DNA of 64,000 nt, from NCBI GenBank assembly GCA_017305665.1, contig JAFKKH010000009.1, positions 164,105 to 228,104 on the forward strand. The letters are read 5' to 3'. Positions within the stretch are counted from its first letter, which is position 1; each line of letters begins with the position of its first letter. Both the position numbers and the translations under genes were made by a program. The notes beneath the pieces are model-generated. The model did not search any database. It was not told where the DNA came from and saw only the letters and a program-made list of their open reading frames with translations. Source of the stretch: Hyphomicrobiales bacterium. GTDB taxonomy: Bacteria > Pseudomonadota > Alphaproteobacteria > Rhizobiales > Xanthobacteraceae. Below are positions 26,802 through 36,184 of the stretch, piece after piece.

Positions 26802-28727
26802 ATGAATATGATCGTCCCCAATATCGCGCCGAACGCCGTTCACGCGACGCCGACAGGCGCCACCCGTCCCCAGGTTCGCATCGTCATCGTCGGTCATGTC
26901 GATCACGGCAAGTCCACATTAGTGGGACGCCTGCTGCATGAGACCGGCAGCCTGCCCGACGGCAAGCTCGAGATGCTGAAGGCGGTCAGCGCGCGGCGCG
27001 GCATGCCGTTCGAGTGGTCGTTCCTTCTGGATGCGCTGCAGACCGAGCGCGACCAGGGCATCACCATCGACACCACGCAGATCCGCTTCCGCACCCGCTC
27101 GCGCGACGTGGTGCTGATCGATGCGCCCGGCCATGCCGAATTCCTGCGCAACATGATCACCGGTGCCTCGCAGGCCGATGCCGCAGTACTGATCATCGAC
27201 GCTCTGGAAGGCGTGCGCGACCAGACCCGTCGGCACGGCTATCTGCTACATCTGCTCGGCATCAAACAGGTCGCCGTGGTCGTCAACAAGATGGACCGCG
27301 TCGATTTCAGCGAAGAGCGCTTCAACGCTATCCGCGACGAGATTTCCGCGCATCTCACTGGTCTCGGCGTTGTACCGACGGCGGTGATTCCGATCTCGGC
27401 GCGCGACGGCGACGGCGTCGCCGAGCACACCGCGCGGATCGGCTGGTACGGCGGTCCGACCGTGGTCGAGGCCCTCGACGCGCTCGAACCGGCGCGGCCG
27501 CTCGACGAACTGGCGCTGCGGCTTCCCGTTCAGGCCATCTACAAGTTCGACGACCGCCGCATCGTGGCCGGCCGCATCGAGTCCGGCGGCCTGAGCGCCG
27601 GCGACGAGATCGTGATCATGCCGGCCGGCAAGATCGCCAATATCCGCAGCGTCGAAGGCTGGCCTGCGCCGCTTAGCGGCCCGCACGGCGCGGGACGCTC
27701 GGTCGGCATCACGCTCGACCGCGAGTTGTTCCTCGAACGTGGCGACGTCATCGCCCACGTCGGCGCGGCGCCGCGCGATACGCGGCGGATTCGCGCCCGC
27801 ATCTTCTGGCTGCACGAGACGCCGCTTGCGGCCGGTGCGTCCATCCTGCTGCGGCTCGGCAACAAGGAAACCCGCGCGACCGTCGTGGCGATCGAAAAGG
27901 CCGTCGACCCCGGCGAACTGTCGAGCGCCGAGACCAAGGCCATTGCGCGCAACCATGTCGGTGAAATCGATATCTCGCTGGCCCAGCCGCTCGCCGCCGA
28001 TCCTTATGCGGACAATCCGCGCACCGGCCGCCTCGTGATCGAGGTCCAGGGACGCATCGCCGGCGGCGGGCTCGTGCTCAGCGTCGATGCCGGACAGCGC
28101 GCCGTGCCGGTCGATATCGTGCCGGTCGAATCCGCGCTGCGGCCGGACGAACGGTCCGCCCGCTATCGTCACAACGGCGCCGTGATCTGGCTGACCGGAC
28201 TGCCCGGCTCTGGCAAATCCACCCTTGCGCGCGCCCTCGAACGAAAGCTGTTCAGCAGCGGCGGTTCGCCGATCCTGCTCGACGGCGACACACTGCGCGC
28301 CGGTCTCAACGGCGATCTTGGGTTCTCTACGGCAGACCGCGCCGAGAACATTCGCCGGCTTGCGGAGGTTGCAACGCATCTCGCGCGCAACGGCCATGTG
28401 GCGATCGTCGCCGCAGTCTCGCCGTCGCGTGACGACCGTGCCGCCGCGCGCCGCATCGCCGACAGCGCGTTCCGCGAGATCTATGTCGCGACACCGGCCG
28501 AGGTCTGCGAGAGCCGCGATCCCAAGGGCCACTATGCCAAGGCGCGGGCCGGCGTGCTGCATGGCTTCACCGGCATCGGCAACGATTATCAACCGCCGGA
28601 GACTGTGGAGCTGACGCTCGATACATCTGCGCGCTCGGTGAGCGACGCTGCCGACGAGATCGAACAGATGCTCATCAAGACCGGCATCCTGTTCGACGAA
28701 TTGACCGACCTCGCCGCCAACATCTGA
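26802..28727 (+). CDS. cysNC: Bifunctional sulfate adenylyltransferase subunit 1 / APS kinase
   Basis: 641-residue fusion. Residues 25-440 are the CysN GTPase, with P-loop [15 protein letters not shown], the G3 motif DAPGH, NKMD and the EF-Tu-like beta-barrel domains. Residues 455-640 are APS kinase CysC, with [25 protein letters not shown] and [20 protein letters not shown]. It drives APS synthesis by GTP hydrolysis and can phosphorylate APS to PAPS. NodQ-like fusions of this kind are usual in rhizobia. Confidence 0.95.
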   Translation: MNMIVPNIAPNAVHATPTGATRPQVRIVIVGHVDHGKSTLVGRLLHETGSLPDGKLEMLKAVSARRGMPFEWSFLLDALQTERDQGITIDTTQIRFRTRSRDVVLIDAPGHAEFLRNMITGASQADAAVLIIDALEGVRDQTRRHGYLLHLLGIKQVAVVVNKMDRVDFSEERFNAIRDEISAHLTGLGVVPTAVIPISARDGDGVAEHTARIGWYGGPTVVEALDALEPARPLDELALRLPVQAIYKFDDRRIVAGRIESGGLSAGDEIVIMPAGKIANIRSVEGWPAPLSGPHGAGRSVGITLDRELFLERGDVIAHVGAAPRDTRRIRARIFWLHETPLAAGASILLRLGNKETRATVVAIEKAVDPGELSSAETKAIARNHVGEIDISLAQPLAADPYADNPRTGRLVIEVQGRIAGGGLVLSVDAGQRAVPVDIVPVESALRPDERSARYRHNGAVIWLTGLPGSGKSTLARALERKLFSSGGSPILLDGDTLRAGLNGDLGFSTADRAENIRRLAEVATHLARNGHVAIVAAVSPSRDDRAAARRIADSAFREIYVATPAEVCESRDPKGHYAKARAGVLHGFTGIGNDYQPPETVELTLDTSARSVSDAADEIEQMLIKTGILFDELTDLAANI

Positions 28728-28929
28728 ACGGACGCTCGCCGAGGGCATGGAACGGCGGCCCCACGGGCGCGCCGTTAGCCGATTTGCGCCAAATCGTCCG
28801 TCCCAAAGCCCTTCTCACAAGGGTAGCTTTGGCGCTAAAAGGGCGCCCTGAGCGCCGCATTTTTCGGCAATCGGCCCTTTACCCCCTGAAAACAGCAGAT
28901 TAACGCCGTTTCTCGTGAGAAATCCTGAC

Positions 28930-31089
28930 ATGCCTCGAATTGACGCCCACGGACTGAAGATCGCGCCCGTCCTGTTCGACTTCATCGCCAAGGAAGCAAC
29001 GCCCCAGACCGGTGTCACACCGGACGCCTTCTGGGCGGGACTTGCTGCCATCGTTCGCGATCTCGGACCGAAAAATCGCGAGTTGCTCGCCGTGCGCGAC
29101 ACGCTGCAGGCCAAGATCGACGACTGGCATCGCGCCAGCAAGGGCAAGCCGTTCGACATGGCCGCCTATACGGCGTTCCTGAAAGAGATCGGTTACCTGC
29201 GGCCCGAGCCTGCGACCCATGCCGTCGAAACCGCGAATGTGGACGAGGAGATCGGCACGATCTGCGGCCCGCAACTCGTGGTGCCGCTGACCAACGCGCG
29301 CTACGCGCTGAATGCCGCCAATGCGCGCTGGGGCAGCCTCTATGACGCCTTCTACGGCACCGATGCGATCCCGCACGAGGCCAACGAAGCCAAGGGCTAC
29401 GACAAGGCGCGTGGCGAGAAGGTGATCGCCAAGGCCAAGGCGTTTCTCGACCAGGCTGCGCCGCTCGCGACTGGCAGCCACTCCGACGTGACCGCCTACA
29501 GCGTCATCAACGGGCACCTGTCGGCGAAGCTCAAAAGCGGCAACGCCACGGGCCTCAAGACGGAAGCGCAATTCGCCGGCTATCAGGGCGACGCGGGCGC
29601 ACCGTCCGCGATCCTGCTGGTCAACCACGGCATGCACATCGACATCCGCATCGATCGCAACCATCCGATCGGCAAGGACGATCCGGCCGGCGTCGCCGAC
29701 GTGATCCTCGAGGCCGCCGTCTCCACCATTCTCGACATGGAAGACAGCGTCGCCGCCGTCGATGCCGAGGACAAGGTGCTGGTCTATCGCAACACGCTCG
29801 GCCTGATGAACGGCACGCTGAAAGACACCTTCGACAAGGGCGGCAAATCCGTGACCCGGGCGCTCAACGCCGACCGCGTCTACACCGCGCCCGACGGCAA
29901 GGAAATCAAGCTGCACGGCCGCAGCCTGCTTTTGATGCGCAACGTCGGCCACCACATGTTCACCGACGCGGTGCTCGACGAAAAGGGCGCGGAGATTCCG
30001 GAAGGCCTGCTCGACGCAGCAGTGTCCGGCCTGCTTGCGATCCACGATCTCAAGGGCTCGTCGAAGACGAAGAACAGCCGCAAGGGCTCGGTCTACATCG
30101 TCAAGCCGAAGATGCACGGCCCGGACGAGGTCGCGCTGACCTGCGAGCTATTCGCGCGCGTCGAAAAGATGCTCGGTCTGCCGGCCGATACCATGAAGGT
30201 CGGCATCATGGACGAAGAGCGGCGCACCACCGTCAACCTCAAGGCCTGCATCCAGAACGCCTCGAAGCGGATCTGCTTCATCAACACCGGCTTCCTCGAT
30301 CGTACCGGCGACGAAATCCACACCTCGATGGAAGCGGGTCCGATGATCCGCAAGAATGAGATGAAGGCACAGCCGTGGATCAAGGCCTATGAGGACTGGA
30401 ACGTCGACATGGGCCTGATCGACAGCCTGCCCGGCCATGCGCAAATCGGCAAAGGCATGTGGGCTGCGCCGGACAAGATGGCGGACATGCTGGCGCAGAA
30501 GATCGGCCACCCGCAGGCGGGCGCGACCACCGCGTGGGTGCCCTCGCCGACCGCGGCGACCTTGCACGCCCTGCACTACCATCAGGTGGACGTGCTGAAG
30601 CGCCAGCAGGAGCTGAAGGCCGGCGGACAGCGCGCAAAGCTGTCGGACATTCTCACCGTCCCGGTCTCGAAGTCGAACTGGGCACCGGACGATGTGAAGC
30701 AGGAAATCGACAACAACTGCCAGGGCATTCTCGGCTACGTCGTGCGCTGGATCGACCAGGGCGTCGGCTGCTCCAAGGTGCCCGACATCCACGATGTCGG
30801 CCTGATGGAAGACCGCGCCACGCTGCGCATCTCCAGCCAGCATCTGGCGAACTGGCTGCATCATGGCGTCGTGACCAAGGATCAGGTGATGGACTCGCTG
30901 AAGCGCATGGCCGCCGTGGTCGACAAGCAAAACGCCGGCGACGCCCTCTACAAGCCGATGGCGCCGGCATTCGACGGCGTCGCCTTCAAGGCCGCGTGCG
31001 ATCTTGTGTTCAAGGGCCGCGAACAGCCGAACGGCTACACGGAATACATCCTGACCGAGCGGCGGCGCGAGGCCAAGACCGCCGGCTGA
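28930..31089 (+). CDS. glcB: Malate synthase G
   Basis: 719-residue monomeric malate synthase that condenses glyoxylate with acetyl-CoA in the glyoxylate pathway. The family pattern runs throughout: [17 protein letters not shown] at the start, [38 protein letters not shown] (acidic metal ligands) and [24 protein letters not shown]. Length is normal for the G isoform. The ATG at 28930 is preferred to the GTG at 28915. The 200-base upstream gap shows no recognisable motif. Confidence 0.95.
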   Translation: MPRIDAHGLKIAPVLFDFIAKEATPQTGVTPDAFWAGLAAIVRDLGPKNRELLAVRDTLQAKIDDWHRASKGKPFDMAAYTAFLKEIGYLRPEPATHAVETANVDEEIGTICGPQLVVPLTNARYALNAANARWGSLYDAFYGTDAIPHEANEAKGYDKARGEKVIAKAKAFLDQAAPLATGSHSDVTAYSVINGHLSAKLKSGNATGLKTEAQFAGYQGDAGAPSAILLVNHGMHIDIRIDRNHPIGKDDPAGVADVILEAAVSTILDMEDSVAAVDAEDKVLVYRNTLGLMNGTLKDTFDKGGKSVTRALNADRVYTAPDGKEIKLHGRSLLLMRNVGHHMFTDAVLDEKGAEIPEGLLDAAVSGLLAIHDLKGSSKTKNSRKGSVYIVKPKMHGPDEVALTCELFARVEKMLGLPADTMKVGIMDEERRTTVNLKACIQNASKRICFINTGFLDRTGDEIHTSMEAGPMIRKNEMKAQPWIKAYEDWNVDMGLIDSLPGHAQIGKGMWAAPDKMADMLAQKIGHPQAGATTAWVPSPTAATLHALHYHQVDVLKRQQELKAGGQRAKLSDILTVPVSKSNWAPDDVKQEIDNNCQGILGYVVRWIDQGVGCSKVPDIHDVGLMEDRATLRISSQHLANWLHHGVVTKDQVMDSLKRMAAVVDKQNAGDALYKPMAPAFDGVAFKAACDLVFKGREQPNGYTEYILTERRREAKTAG

Positions 31090-31107
31090 CTTGAACTGCA
31101 CCAAATG

Positions 31108-31138
31108 AAAAAGCCCCGGTAATCGCCGGGGCTTTTTT
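31108..31138. terminator. Rho-independent terminator after glcB
   Basis: Stem AAGCCCCGG / CCGGGGCTT with a short loop, followed by TTTTTTG on the plus strand. A run of A before the stem gives T residues on the other strand, so it can also serve the convergent small gene ending at 31157. Confidence 0.9.
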
Positions 31139-31156
31139 GTTGATGGTCTGCACGCG

Positions 31157-31312
31157 CTAGAACACTGCGAGATATTTCAGCAGCGAGATGATGCCGATGA
31201 TGATAACGACGACCCGTGCGATCTGCTTGGCGCGTCCATCGAGCGGCAACATGTTGATCAAATACAGAACGAGAATAACGACAAGAAACGTAATCAGGAC
31301 ACCGATAAGCAT
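31157..31312 (-). CDS. Thivi_2564-type small membrane protein
   Basis: 51-residue, almost wholly hydrophobic protein. It runs MLIGVLITFLVVILVLYLI, then a short loop NMLPLDGRAKQ, then a second helix to the end, giving two transmembrane segments. The central LPLDGRAKQIARVVV motif matches the Thivi_2564 family of unknown function. A GGGGGA site precedes the ATG. A perfect EcfG-type promoter lies 72 bases upstream, so it is probably a general stress gene. Confidence 0.8.
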   Translation of the reverse strand: MLIGVLITFLVVILVLYLINMLPLDGRAKQIARVVVIIIGIISLLKYLAVF

Positions 31313-31383
31313 CTGAATTCCCCCGCTTCATCAAACAAAATGGAGTTTACATCCGGCAAGGCCGGTTCGTAGCCGCATCGGTC

Positions 31384-31408
31384 AACGCGCGGCTCTTCAG
31401 CGAGTTCC
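31384..31408 (-). promoter_or_regulatory. EcfG-type promoter upstream of the Thivi_2564-like gene
   Basis: On the minus strand: GGAAC (31408-31404), exactly 16 bases, then CGTT (31387-31384). This is the full consensus for the general stress sigma factor EcfG, which is encoded at 52542. It points to the small membrane protein starting at 31312. Confidence 0.75.
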
Positions 31409-31453
31409 GGCGCAGGAACAGGAATTTGCTTTGCGGACTCGCGTGATGCGAGG

Positions 31454-32125
31454 TCAATCCGAAGCGAGCACCGAGACGCGGTCGAATTGCGTGAGTACCG
31501 ATGCAGGTGCCGGAGACAGTTTGAGCGATGCGCCGTGCTTGTCGGCGCCCTTCGCAGCCATCATCATGCCGTCGGGACCGGCGACGATGTCGCCCCTGCG
31601 AAGAGTCGGATCGTCATGGATATCGACTTTCGCGAGACCGAATTGAGTCTTTCCGTTGCAGGTGCAACCGGCAACGATTTCGTTGCGGTATTTGAAGGCA
31701 TTGGGCAGCGCCGAATACGGCTTGCCGCCATCGCTGACCGCGTGATCGATGGCCGAGCCGTAGAACACCTTGGTCTCGCTGGCCGGACAAAAGCTGTTGC
31801 ATGACGCCGCACTGCTCTGCCCGTTGCCGGTCTGCACCGGAAAATAGCGGCCATCGCAGGTCCGAACGCAGAATGCCTGACGCGCGCCGTGCGTGGAGGC
31901 TTGCCGCTGCGGACGCTGCTGCGGATCCGCCCCTCCATCAGGCGTGTAGGGCAGCGGGCGCGACGCCTGCGGATGACCAAGGAATCCGCCGAACAGATTC
32001 GAAAGGAAATCGTTCGCGCGGGCCTCGCTCGCGCCCAGGCACATAGCACCGGCACACGTCGCCACGATCACCGCGCCGAGGGCGACGGTCTTGCCCGAAA
32101 ACAACCTGCGGAGCGATGATGTCAT
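31454..32125 (-). CDS. DUF2865 family exported protein
   Basis: 223-residue protein with a signal peptide (LRRLFSGKTVALGAVIVATCAGAMC region) and the DUF2865 core QAFCVRTCDGRYFPVQTGNGQSSAASCNSFCPASETKVFYGS, containing four of the conserved cysteines. GCTCNGK lies further on. The family occurs in Rhizobiales and has no known function; the cysteines suggest disulfides in the periplasm. The ATG at 32125 has GGAG 6 bases upstream. Confidence 0.85.
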   Translation of the reverse strand: MTSSLRRLFSGKTVALGAVIVATCAGAMCLGASEARANDFLSNLFGGFLGHPQASRPLPYTPDGGADPQQRPQRQASTHGARQAFCVRTCDGRYFPVQTGNGQSSAASCNSFCPASETKVFYGSAIDHAVSDGGKPYSALPNAFKYRNEIVAGCTCNGKTQFGLAKVDIHDDPTLRRGDIVAGPDGMMMAAKGADKHGASLKLSPAPASVLTQFDRVSVLASD

Positions 32126-32156
32126 GGTATTCTCCAAAACTGGAGCGACCGCTGAA

Positions 32157-32963
32157 TCAATAGAGGCCCGACACCGTCAGATTCATGGCCTGACGCTGAG
32201 GTACGGTCGAAATTGTTCGTGGCGACGGTGACGCCGAGGGGCGAGACGTCGCGGTCTTCGCACGATCATTCTTCGCTTCCAGACGCGGCGCTCCGTTCTT
32301 GGGCAGCACGATTACCTTGGCACCGACCTGAACACGATTGAACAGATCCTCCACGTCTTCATTGGTCAGGCGAATGCAGCCGCTCGAGACGAACTTGCCG
32401 ATCGTGGTTGGATCGTTGGTGCCGTGAATGCGGTATTGGCTCGCGCCGAGATACATCGCGCGCGCACCGAGCGGGTTGCCGGGTCCACCGGCCATGAAGC
32501 GCGGCAGATAGGGCTGACGCGCGATCATCTCTGCCGGCGGGTGCCAATCCGGCCATTCGGCTTTGCGAGAGATCGTCTGCACGCCGGACCAGGTAAATCC
32601 CTCGCGTCCGACGCCGACGCCGTAGCGGATTGCACGGTTGCCGCCAAGAATGTAGTAGAGCGCGGTGTGGCCGGTATCGATGATGATGGTCCCCGGCGCC
32701 TCGTGCGTGTTGTACGCAACGATGGTTCGGCGTAACCGCTCCGGCAGGGCTGAATCGGCATCGGCGTTTTCGCCAGATCCCGGCTGCTGCGGCGCATCGA
32801 TCATTGCTTCGTCAGCCGAAAACGATCCGGACGATTGCGGCGCGTAGCTCAGCGCCTGCGCGGATGCAGGACCCGCGAAGGCCGATACCGCGAAGAGCGT
32901 TGAAGCAGCGACGGCGAAGGCCTGCGCAAACCGCGCAGGATATGTTGGGATTTGGTGTGCCAT
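32157..32963 (-). CDS. L,D-transpeptidase (YkuD domain)
   Basis: 268-residue exported peptidoglycan enzyme. Signal peptide near the start (AQAFAVAASTLFAVSAFAGPASA), then the YkuD domain from about residue 90, with GVGREGFTWSGVQTISRKAEWPDWHPP and the catalytic block YRIHGTNDP...SSGCIRLTNEDVEDL (His and the Cys nucleophile both present). It forms 3-3 crosslinks or attaches proteins to the wall. The ATG at 32963 is used. A near-consensus EcfG promoter lies at 33014-33038. Confidence 0.93.
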   Translation of the reverse strand: MAHQIPTYPARFAQAFAVAASTLFAVSAFAGPASAQALSYAPQSSGSFSADEAMIDAPQQPGSGENADADSALPERLRRTIVAYNTHEAPGTIIIDTGHTALYYILGGNRAIRYGVGVGREGFTWSGVQTISRKAEWPDWHPPAEMIARQPYLPRFMAGGPGNPLGARAMYLGASQYRIHGTNDPTTIGKFVSSGCIRLTNEDVEDLFNRVQVGAKVIVLPKNGAPRLEAKNDRAKTATSRPSASPSPRTISTVPQRQAMNLTVSGLY

Positions 32964-33013
32964 GACTTGCCCCGTGATTGTCGTGCGTCGCGGCAATCGC
33001 GACTGCTCAAACA

Positions 33014-33038
33014 AACCCGGTGGCGGCATTTGCGTTCC
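33014..33038 (-). promoter_or_regulatory. Near-consensus EcfG promoter before the L,D-transpeptidase
   Basis: Minus strand GGAAC (33038-33034), 16 bases, GGTT (33017-33014). The -10 differs from CGTT by one base. It lies about 50 bases upstream of the ATG at 32963. Confidence 0.35.
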
Positions 33039-33182
33039 CTGCGACGATAGTTCGACCCGGCGATGTCAACCCGCTGGCCGCTCACAAGCCCGCGATGGAA
33101 CTTTTCGGAACAATGGGAATTGATCATGCCGGATTTTCAATGACCGGCTTCGGCGATCCGGCAGCATGGCGGGGATTGCATT

Positions 33183-33335
33183 ATGGGCACCATACTCGTC
33201 GTTATTCTCATCCTCATACTGATCGGCGCGCTTCCGCGCTGGGGCTACAGCACCTCCTGGGGCTATGGCCCGTCCGGACTGGTCGGGACAATTTTAGTGA
33301 TCGTCCTCATTCTGCTTCTGCTTGGCCGGCTCTAG
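33183..33335 (+). CDS. DUF3309 small membrane protein
   Basis: 50-residue protein: hydrophobic MGTILVVILILILIGALP, then the glycine- and aromatic-rich loop RWGYSTSWGYGPSGLVG, then a second hydrophobic stretch to LLLLGRL. The motif RWxYSxxWGYxPSG defines DUF3309. These proteins are common near stress genes in Rhizobiales and have no known function. The AI-2E permease gene follows in the same direction. Confidence 0.88.
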   Translation: MGTILVVILILILIGALPRWGYSTSWGYGPSGLVGTILVIVLILLLLGRL

Positions 33336-33392
33336 CGAGCCGCGACGTCGATGCTGTGGCGAAACAACCCGCTGGCCCGAGGTGGCTTGATC

Positions 33393-34490
33393 ATGCGCGC
33401 TCCGGCTGAAGCGTCCTCCGGTCCGCATTCCGAGGGCGACGAGGCGTACCGGCGCGGCATTCAGCGCGAAGACGTCGTAGCGTTCACCTTGGTGGCGCTG
33501 CTGGTGATCTGCATCACCGCGGTGCTCTATGTCGCCAAGGCCTTCTTCCTGCCCGTGACGACGGCGTTCGTGGTGGGGACCATGCTGTCCCCCGCCGCGG
33601 GCTACCTCGAACGCCGGCGCATTCCACGGCCGGTCTCGGCGGTCCTGATCGTAACGGCCGCCGGCTCGATCGTCGCCCTTATCGTCGGGCTGATAACCTC
33701 ACCGCTGATCGAATGGACGACGCGGCTTCCTGAGCTATCGAGCCTGCTGCGTGACAAGCTGCATGTGTTCGATCGTCCGCTGGCGCTTTGGCATCAACTG
33801 CAGGGCCTGATCGGCGAACCGGCAGCGCTTTCAGGTGCCCCTTTCCAGTTACCAAAGATCGATTGGGTGCAGCCGACGGTCGAATTCCTGTCGCCAACGT
33901 TCACCGAAATCCTGCTGTTTCTCGCAACCCTGATTCTGTTCGTCGCGAGCTGGCGCGATCTGCGCCGCGCCCTGATCCTGACCTTCAGCGACCGCAATTC
34001 GCGCCTGCAGGTGCTGAAAACCCTGAACGAGATCGAAACCAGTCTCGGCGGTTATCTGCTGACGGTAACGGTCATCAACCTGGGTGTCGGCGTCGCCACA
34101 GGACTGATCTGCGCCGCGACCGGAATGCCGAATCCCGCCGGGCTCGGTGCATTGGCCGCGACGCTGAATTTCTTTCCGATCATCGGTCCCGTCGCCATGT
34201 TCGTGATCCTGACGGCCGTTGGCGTCATCTCGTTCTCGAGCCTCGGCGCCGGCCTACTGGCGCCAGTGGCGTTCGCCGGCCTGACGTTTCTCGAAGGACA
34301 TTTCGTCACTCCCACGATCATCGGTCGGCGGCTGTCGCTGAATGCGCTCGCCGTCTTCATCGCGCTTGCGTTCTGGACCTGGCTCTGGGGACCAATGGGC
34401 GGCTTCCTGTCGTCGCCGCTGCTGATCGTGGCCCTGATCGTCAAGGACCATCTGAGGGCGACGGACTCGCCGAACTGGCCGGAGGGATAG
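33393..34490 (+). CDS. AI-2E family transporter
   Basis: 365-residue polytopic membrane protein with about eight helices. VVAFTLVALLVICITAVLYVAKAFFLPVTTAFVVGTMLSP at the front and FFPIIGPVAMFVILTAVGVISF plus GRRLSLNALAVFIALAFWTWLWGPMGGFLSSPLLIVAL at the end are family signatures. Members include the YdgG/TqsA exporter and sodium/proton antiporters; the substrate here is unknown. The ATG at 33393 is used, with an in-frame ATG at 33351 as alternative. Confidence 0.88.
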   Translation: MRAPAEASSGPHSEGDEAYRRGIQREDVVAFTLVALLVICITAVLYVAKAFFLPVTTAFVVGTMLSPAAGYLERRRIPRPVSAVLIVTAAGSIVALIVGLITSPLIEWTTRLPELSSLLRDKLHVFDRPLALWHQLQGLIGEPAALSGAPFQLPKIDWVQPTVEFLSPTFTEILLFLATLILFVASWRDLRRALILTFSDRNSRLQVLKTLNEIETSLGGYLLTVTVINLGVGVATGLICAATGMPNPAGLGALAATLNFFPIIGPVAMFVILTAVGVISFSSLGAGLLAPVAFAGLTFLEGHFVTPTIIGRRLSLNALAVFIALAFWTWLWGPMGGFLSSPLLIVALIVKDHLRATDSPNWPEG

Positions 34491-34504
34491 ACGGTTGCGA
34501 TTTC

Positions 34505-34529
34505 GGAACTTCGACCGCGGCGACACGTT
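34505..34529 (+). promoter_or_regulatory. EcfG-type promoter upstream of the DUF883 gene
   Basis: GGAAC (34505-34509), exactly 16 bases, CGTT (34526-34529), which is the full general-stress consensus. The downstream ATG is at 34563, giving a leader of about 25 bases with AGGAG close to the start. Confidence 0.8.
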
Positions 34530-34562
34530 GATTCAACACACTCTCGGTCTCAGGAGCTTTGG

Positions 34563-34934
34563 ATGTCGAGCAGCGATGGCGAGAACGCGATGAAAAATTT
34601 GACGGATAAAGCGACCTATGAACGCCTGGAAAAGGATTTGTCAGCCGTGAAAAACGATATCTCAGCACTGGCCGAACAGCTCAGCGATGCACTCAACGCC
34701 TTTACGGGCACCGCACGGAAACAGGCCCGCCGCGGCTACAAGCAGGCCCGCGCCAATGTGGACTCCGTCGTCTCTGACGTATCCGAGCGCGGCAACGCGG
34801 CACTCGACGCTGCGCAGAATGCCGCGACGTCGCTCGAGGAAACATTGGAAGAAGCCATTCAGGAACGGCCGCTGGCCGCCGTGGGACTTGCGATCGGTTT
34901 GGGATTTCTGATCGGGGTGACCTGGCGCAGATAA
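34563..34934 (+). CDS. DUF883/ElaB-type membrane-anchored protein
   Basis: 123-residue protein with a long amphipathic helical region (residues 12-95), rich in Ala, Lys and Glu, and a C-terminal hydrophobic anchor RPLAAVGLAIGLGFLIGVTWRR, the ElaB/YqjD/DUF883 layout. In E. coli, YqjD and ElaB are stationary-phase, ribosome-associated inner-membrane proteins. The EcfG promoter directly upstream fits a stress role. It probably forms an operon with the next gene. Confidence 0.87.
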   Translation: MSSSDGENAMKNLTDKATYERLEKDLSAVKNDISALAEQLSDALNAFTGTARKQARRGYKQARANVDSVVSDVSERGNAALDAAQNAATSLEETLEEAIQERPLAAVGLAIGLGFLIGVTWRR

Positions 34935-35059
34935 TTGAGCGCGATAACCGATGCGGGGTCATGGCAGCAGGCTGAACCCGCCAGGATCGCCGGCTGCGAC
35001 GATAGCCATTCATCAGCGGCATATATCTGAACAATTGATTTCAATCCGGCGAGGTACCG

Positions 35060-35500
35060 ATGTTTCAGCGGGCGATTGACGACTTCAAGGAGAGTACCGG
35101 CAACGCCTTGCGCCTGACCTCGCTCGCCGGAGCGGCCGTGGTCGCGGCCTTCATAACGATCCTCTTTCTCTGCGCGGCCGCGTTTGTCTTCGTTCTTCAG
35201 ACATATGGACTGATCCAGGCCTGCCTGACGGGCGCGGCGATCTTTTTTCTCATTACCCTGATTTCGGTCGTGACCTATGAGGTGCGCCGCAATGCCATGC
35301 GAAAGCGCGCCGCGGAGGCGGCGAAGGCGGCCGCGCGGAACGTACTCGCCGATCCCATGCTGGTCGCAGCGGGAATTCAGGTGGTGCGCGCCATCGGCAT
35401 CAAAAAACTGATTCCGCTGCTCGCCGTCGGAGGCTTGGCACTGGGGCTGTTTGCCGGCCGGCACAATGCAGATGACGACGACAACGCCAGCGATTCCTGA
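35060..35500 (+). CDS. YqjE/phage-holin-superfamily-like membrane protein
   Basis: 146-residue protein. Two hydrophobic helices (about 20-47 and 54-76) are followed by a basic helix RRNAMRKRAAEAAKAAARN and a third hydrophobic stretch IPLLAVGGLALGLFAGR, ending in an acidic tail. The layout matches YqjE/DUF1469-like proteins that sit next to DUF883 genes. There is a 125-base gap after the DUF883 gene without a clear promoter, so it is probably in the same EcfG-driven unit. Confidence 0.75.
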   Translation: MFQRAIDDFKESTGNALRLTSLAGAAVVAAFITILFLCAAAFVFVLQTYGLIQACLTGAAIFFLITLISVVTYEVRRNAMRKRAAEAAKAAARNVLADPMLVAAGIQVVRAIGIKKLIPLLAVGGLALGLFAGRHNADDDDNASDS

Positions 35501-35533
35501 TCTTTCCGGATTTGCGAGTTCTACCGCGCACCG

Positions 35534-35935
35534 TCAGGTCACGCAGCGCCCCGGCTGAAGCTGCTTGGCGATCTCGGTCAGAACGCTCACCACCGGCTCA
35601 CAAGCAACCGTGCGCTTGGCATGATGCATCATGGCCGGTGCTGCGCCGCCAGCGCTCGGCTTCGACCCATGATGATCGCGAGCTTCCTGACGGTAGCTTC
35701 CGGGGATCCGGATCAGAATCGAGGTATCCGGCAAGCTCTCCAGCCGAACTGAAACGGTACGCCCTTGCACGTGCGGCATCTGAACGTTGCCCCGATCAGC
35801 CTTGGTGGCGCGATTGACGATCGAGGACGCCGCATCGACGCCAGCGGCAAGGTCGCGGCCGGAAGCAAGTTGCACCGCGCCGAGGCTCAGCACCACAGCG
35901 ACTCCACCGAGAATTCCCATCGATACCCGAGACAT
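35534..35935 (-). CDS. Hypothetical exported protein
   Basis: 133 residues with an N-terminal signal or anchor (MGILGGVAVVLSLGAVQLASG) and two cysteines late in the protein (VACEPVV, GRCVT). A repeated arrangement of His residues (DHHGSK, MMHHAKR) lies in the middle. I do not recognise a family. It is the last gene before the sRNA and island, is convergent with the holin-like gene, and has core-like codon usage. Confidence 0.65.
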   Translation of the reverse strand: MSRVSMGILGGVAVVLSLGAVQLASGRDLAAGVDAASSIVNRATKADRGNVQMPHVQGRTVSVRLESLPDTSILIRIPGSYRQEARDHHGSKPSAGGAAPAMMHHAKRTVACEPVVSVLTEIAKQLQPGRCVT

Positions 35936-36072
35936 GATGGCCTCACCCGTATTTCCTTTCGCGCCTGCGGTTCCTGCCGCACATCGCGATGGAGATTAGA
36001 ACCGCGACGCAACAACGCGGTTCAGAAGCCATTGTTCAATTAACCGTGTGAGAAAAATCCGCGGCGGGACAC

Positions 36073-36097
36073 GGAACGTCCCTCAGGCCGTCGCGTT
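36073..36097 (+). promoter_or_regulatory. EcfG-type promoter of the predicted sRNA
   Basis: GGAAC (36073-36077), exactly 16 bases, CGTT (36094-36097). No reading frame follows; instead there are two stem-loops, the second with a U-tract ending about 90 bases downstream. This is the basis for the sRNA call. Confidence 0.75.
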
Positions 36098-36103
36098 ATT
36101 TGA

Positions 36104-36184
36104 ACAGCCGGTCTTCCCCCCTGCCCCAATCGACCGGCGATGAGGGGCGCGGCTGTGGTGATGCCAGCCGCGCTCTTCTTTTTT
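36104..36184 (+). ncRNA. Predicted general-stress sRNA, GsrN-like
   Basis: About 80 nt from the EcfG promoter to an intrinsic terminator. Hairpin 1: GCCGGTC (36107-36113) pairs with GACCGGC (36132-36138), leaving an 18-base loop with six consecutive C (36116-36121) and a further CCCC. Hairpin 2: bases 36142-36154 pair with 36166-36178, followed by a T-rich tract to 36184. An EcfG/sigma-T-driven sRNA with a C-rich 5' loop and a terminator stem is the layout of Caulobacter GsrN. The start is inferred from the -10 position. Without the inserted DNA, the gene would lie next to phyR. Confidence 0.65.
36154..36172 (+). repeat. attL core, left direct repeat of the island
   Basis: TGTGGTGATGCCAGCCGCG, identical over 19 bases to 50543-50561. 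It covers the loop and 3' stem of the sRNA terminator. The bases after it differ between the two copies but keep the terminator pairing and U-tract, as expected when an element restores the 3' end of its target gene. Confidence 0.75.

Noticed and set aside
33097-33125. EcfG promoter before the DUF3309 gene from the two GGAAC sites at 33097 and 33107
   Set aside because: Neither is followed by CGTT at 16-17 bases.
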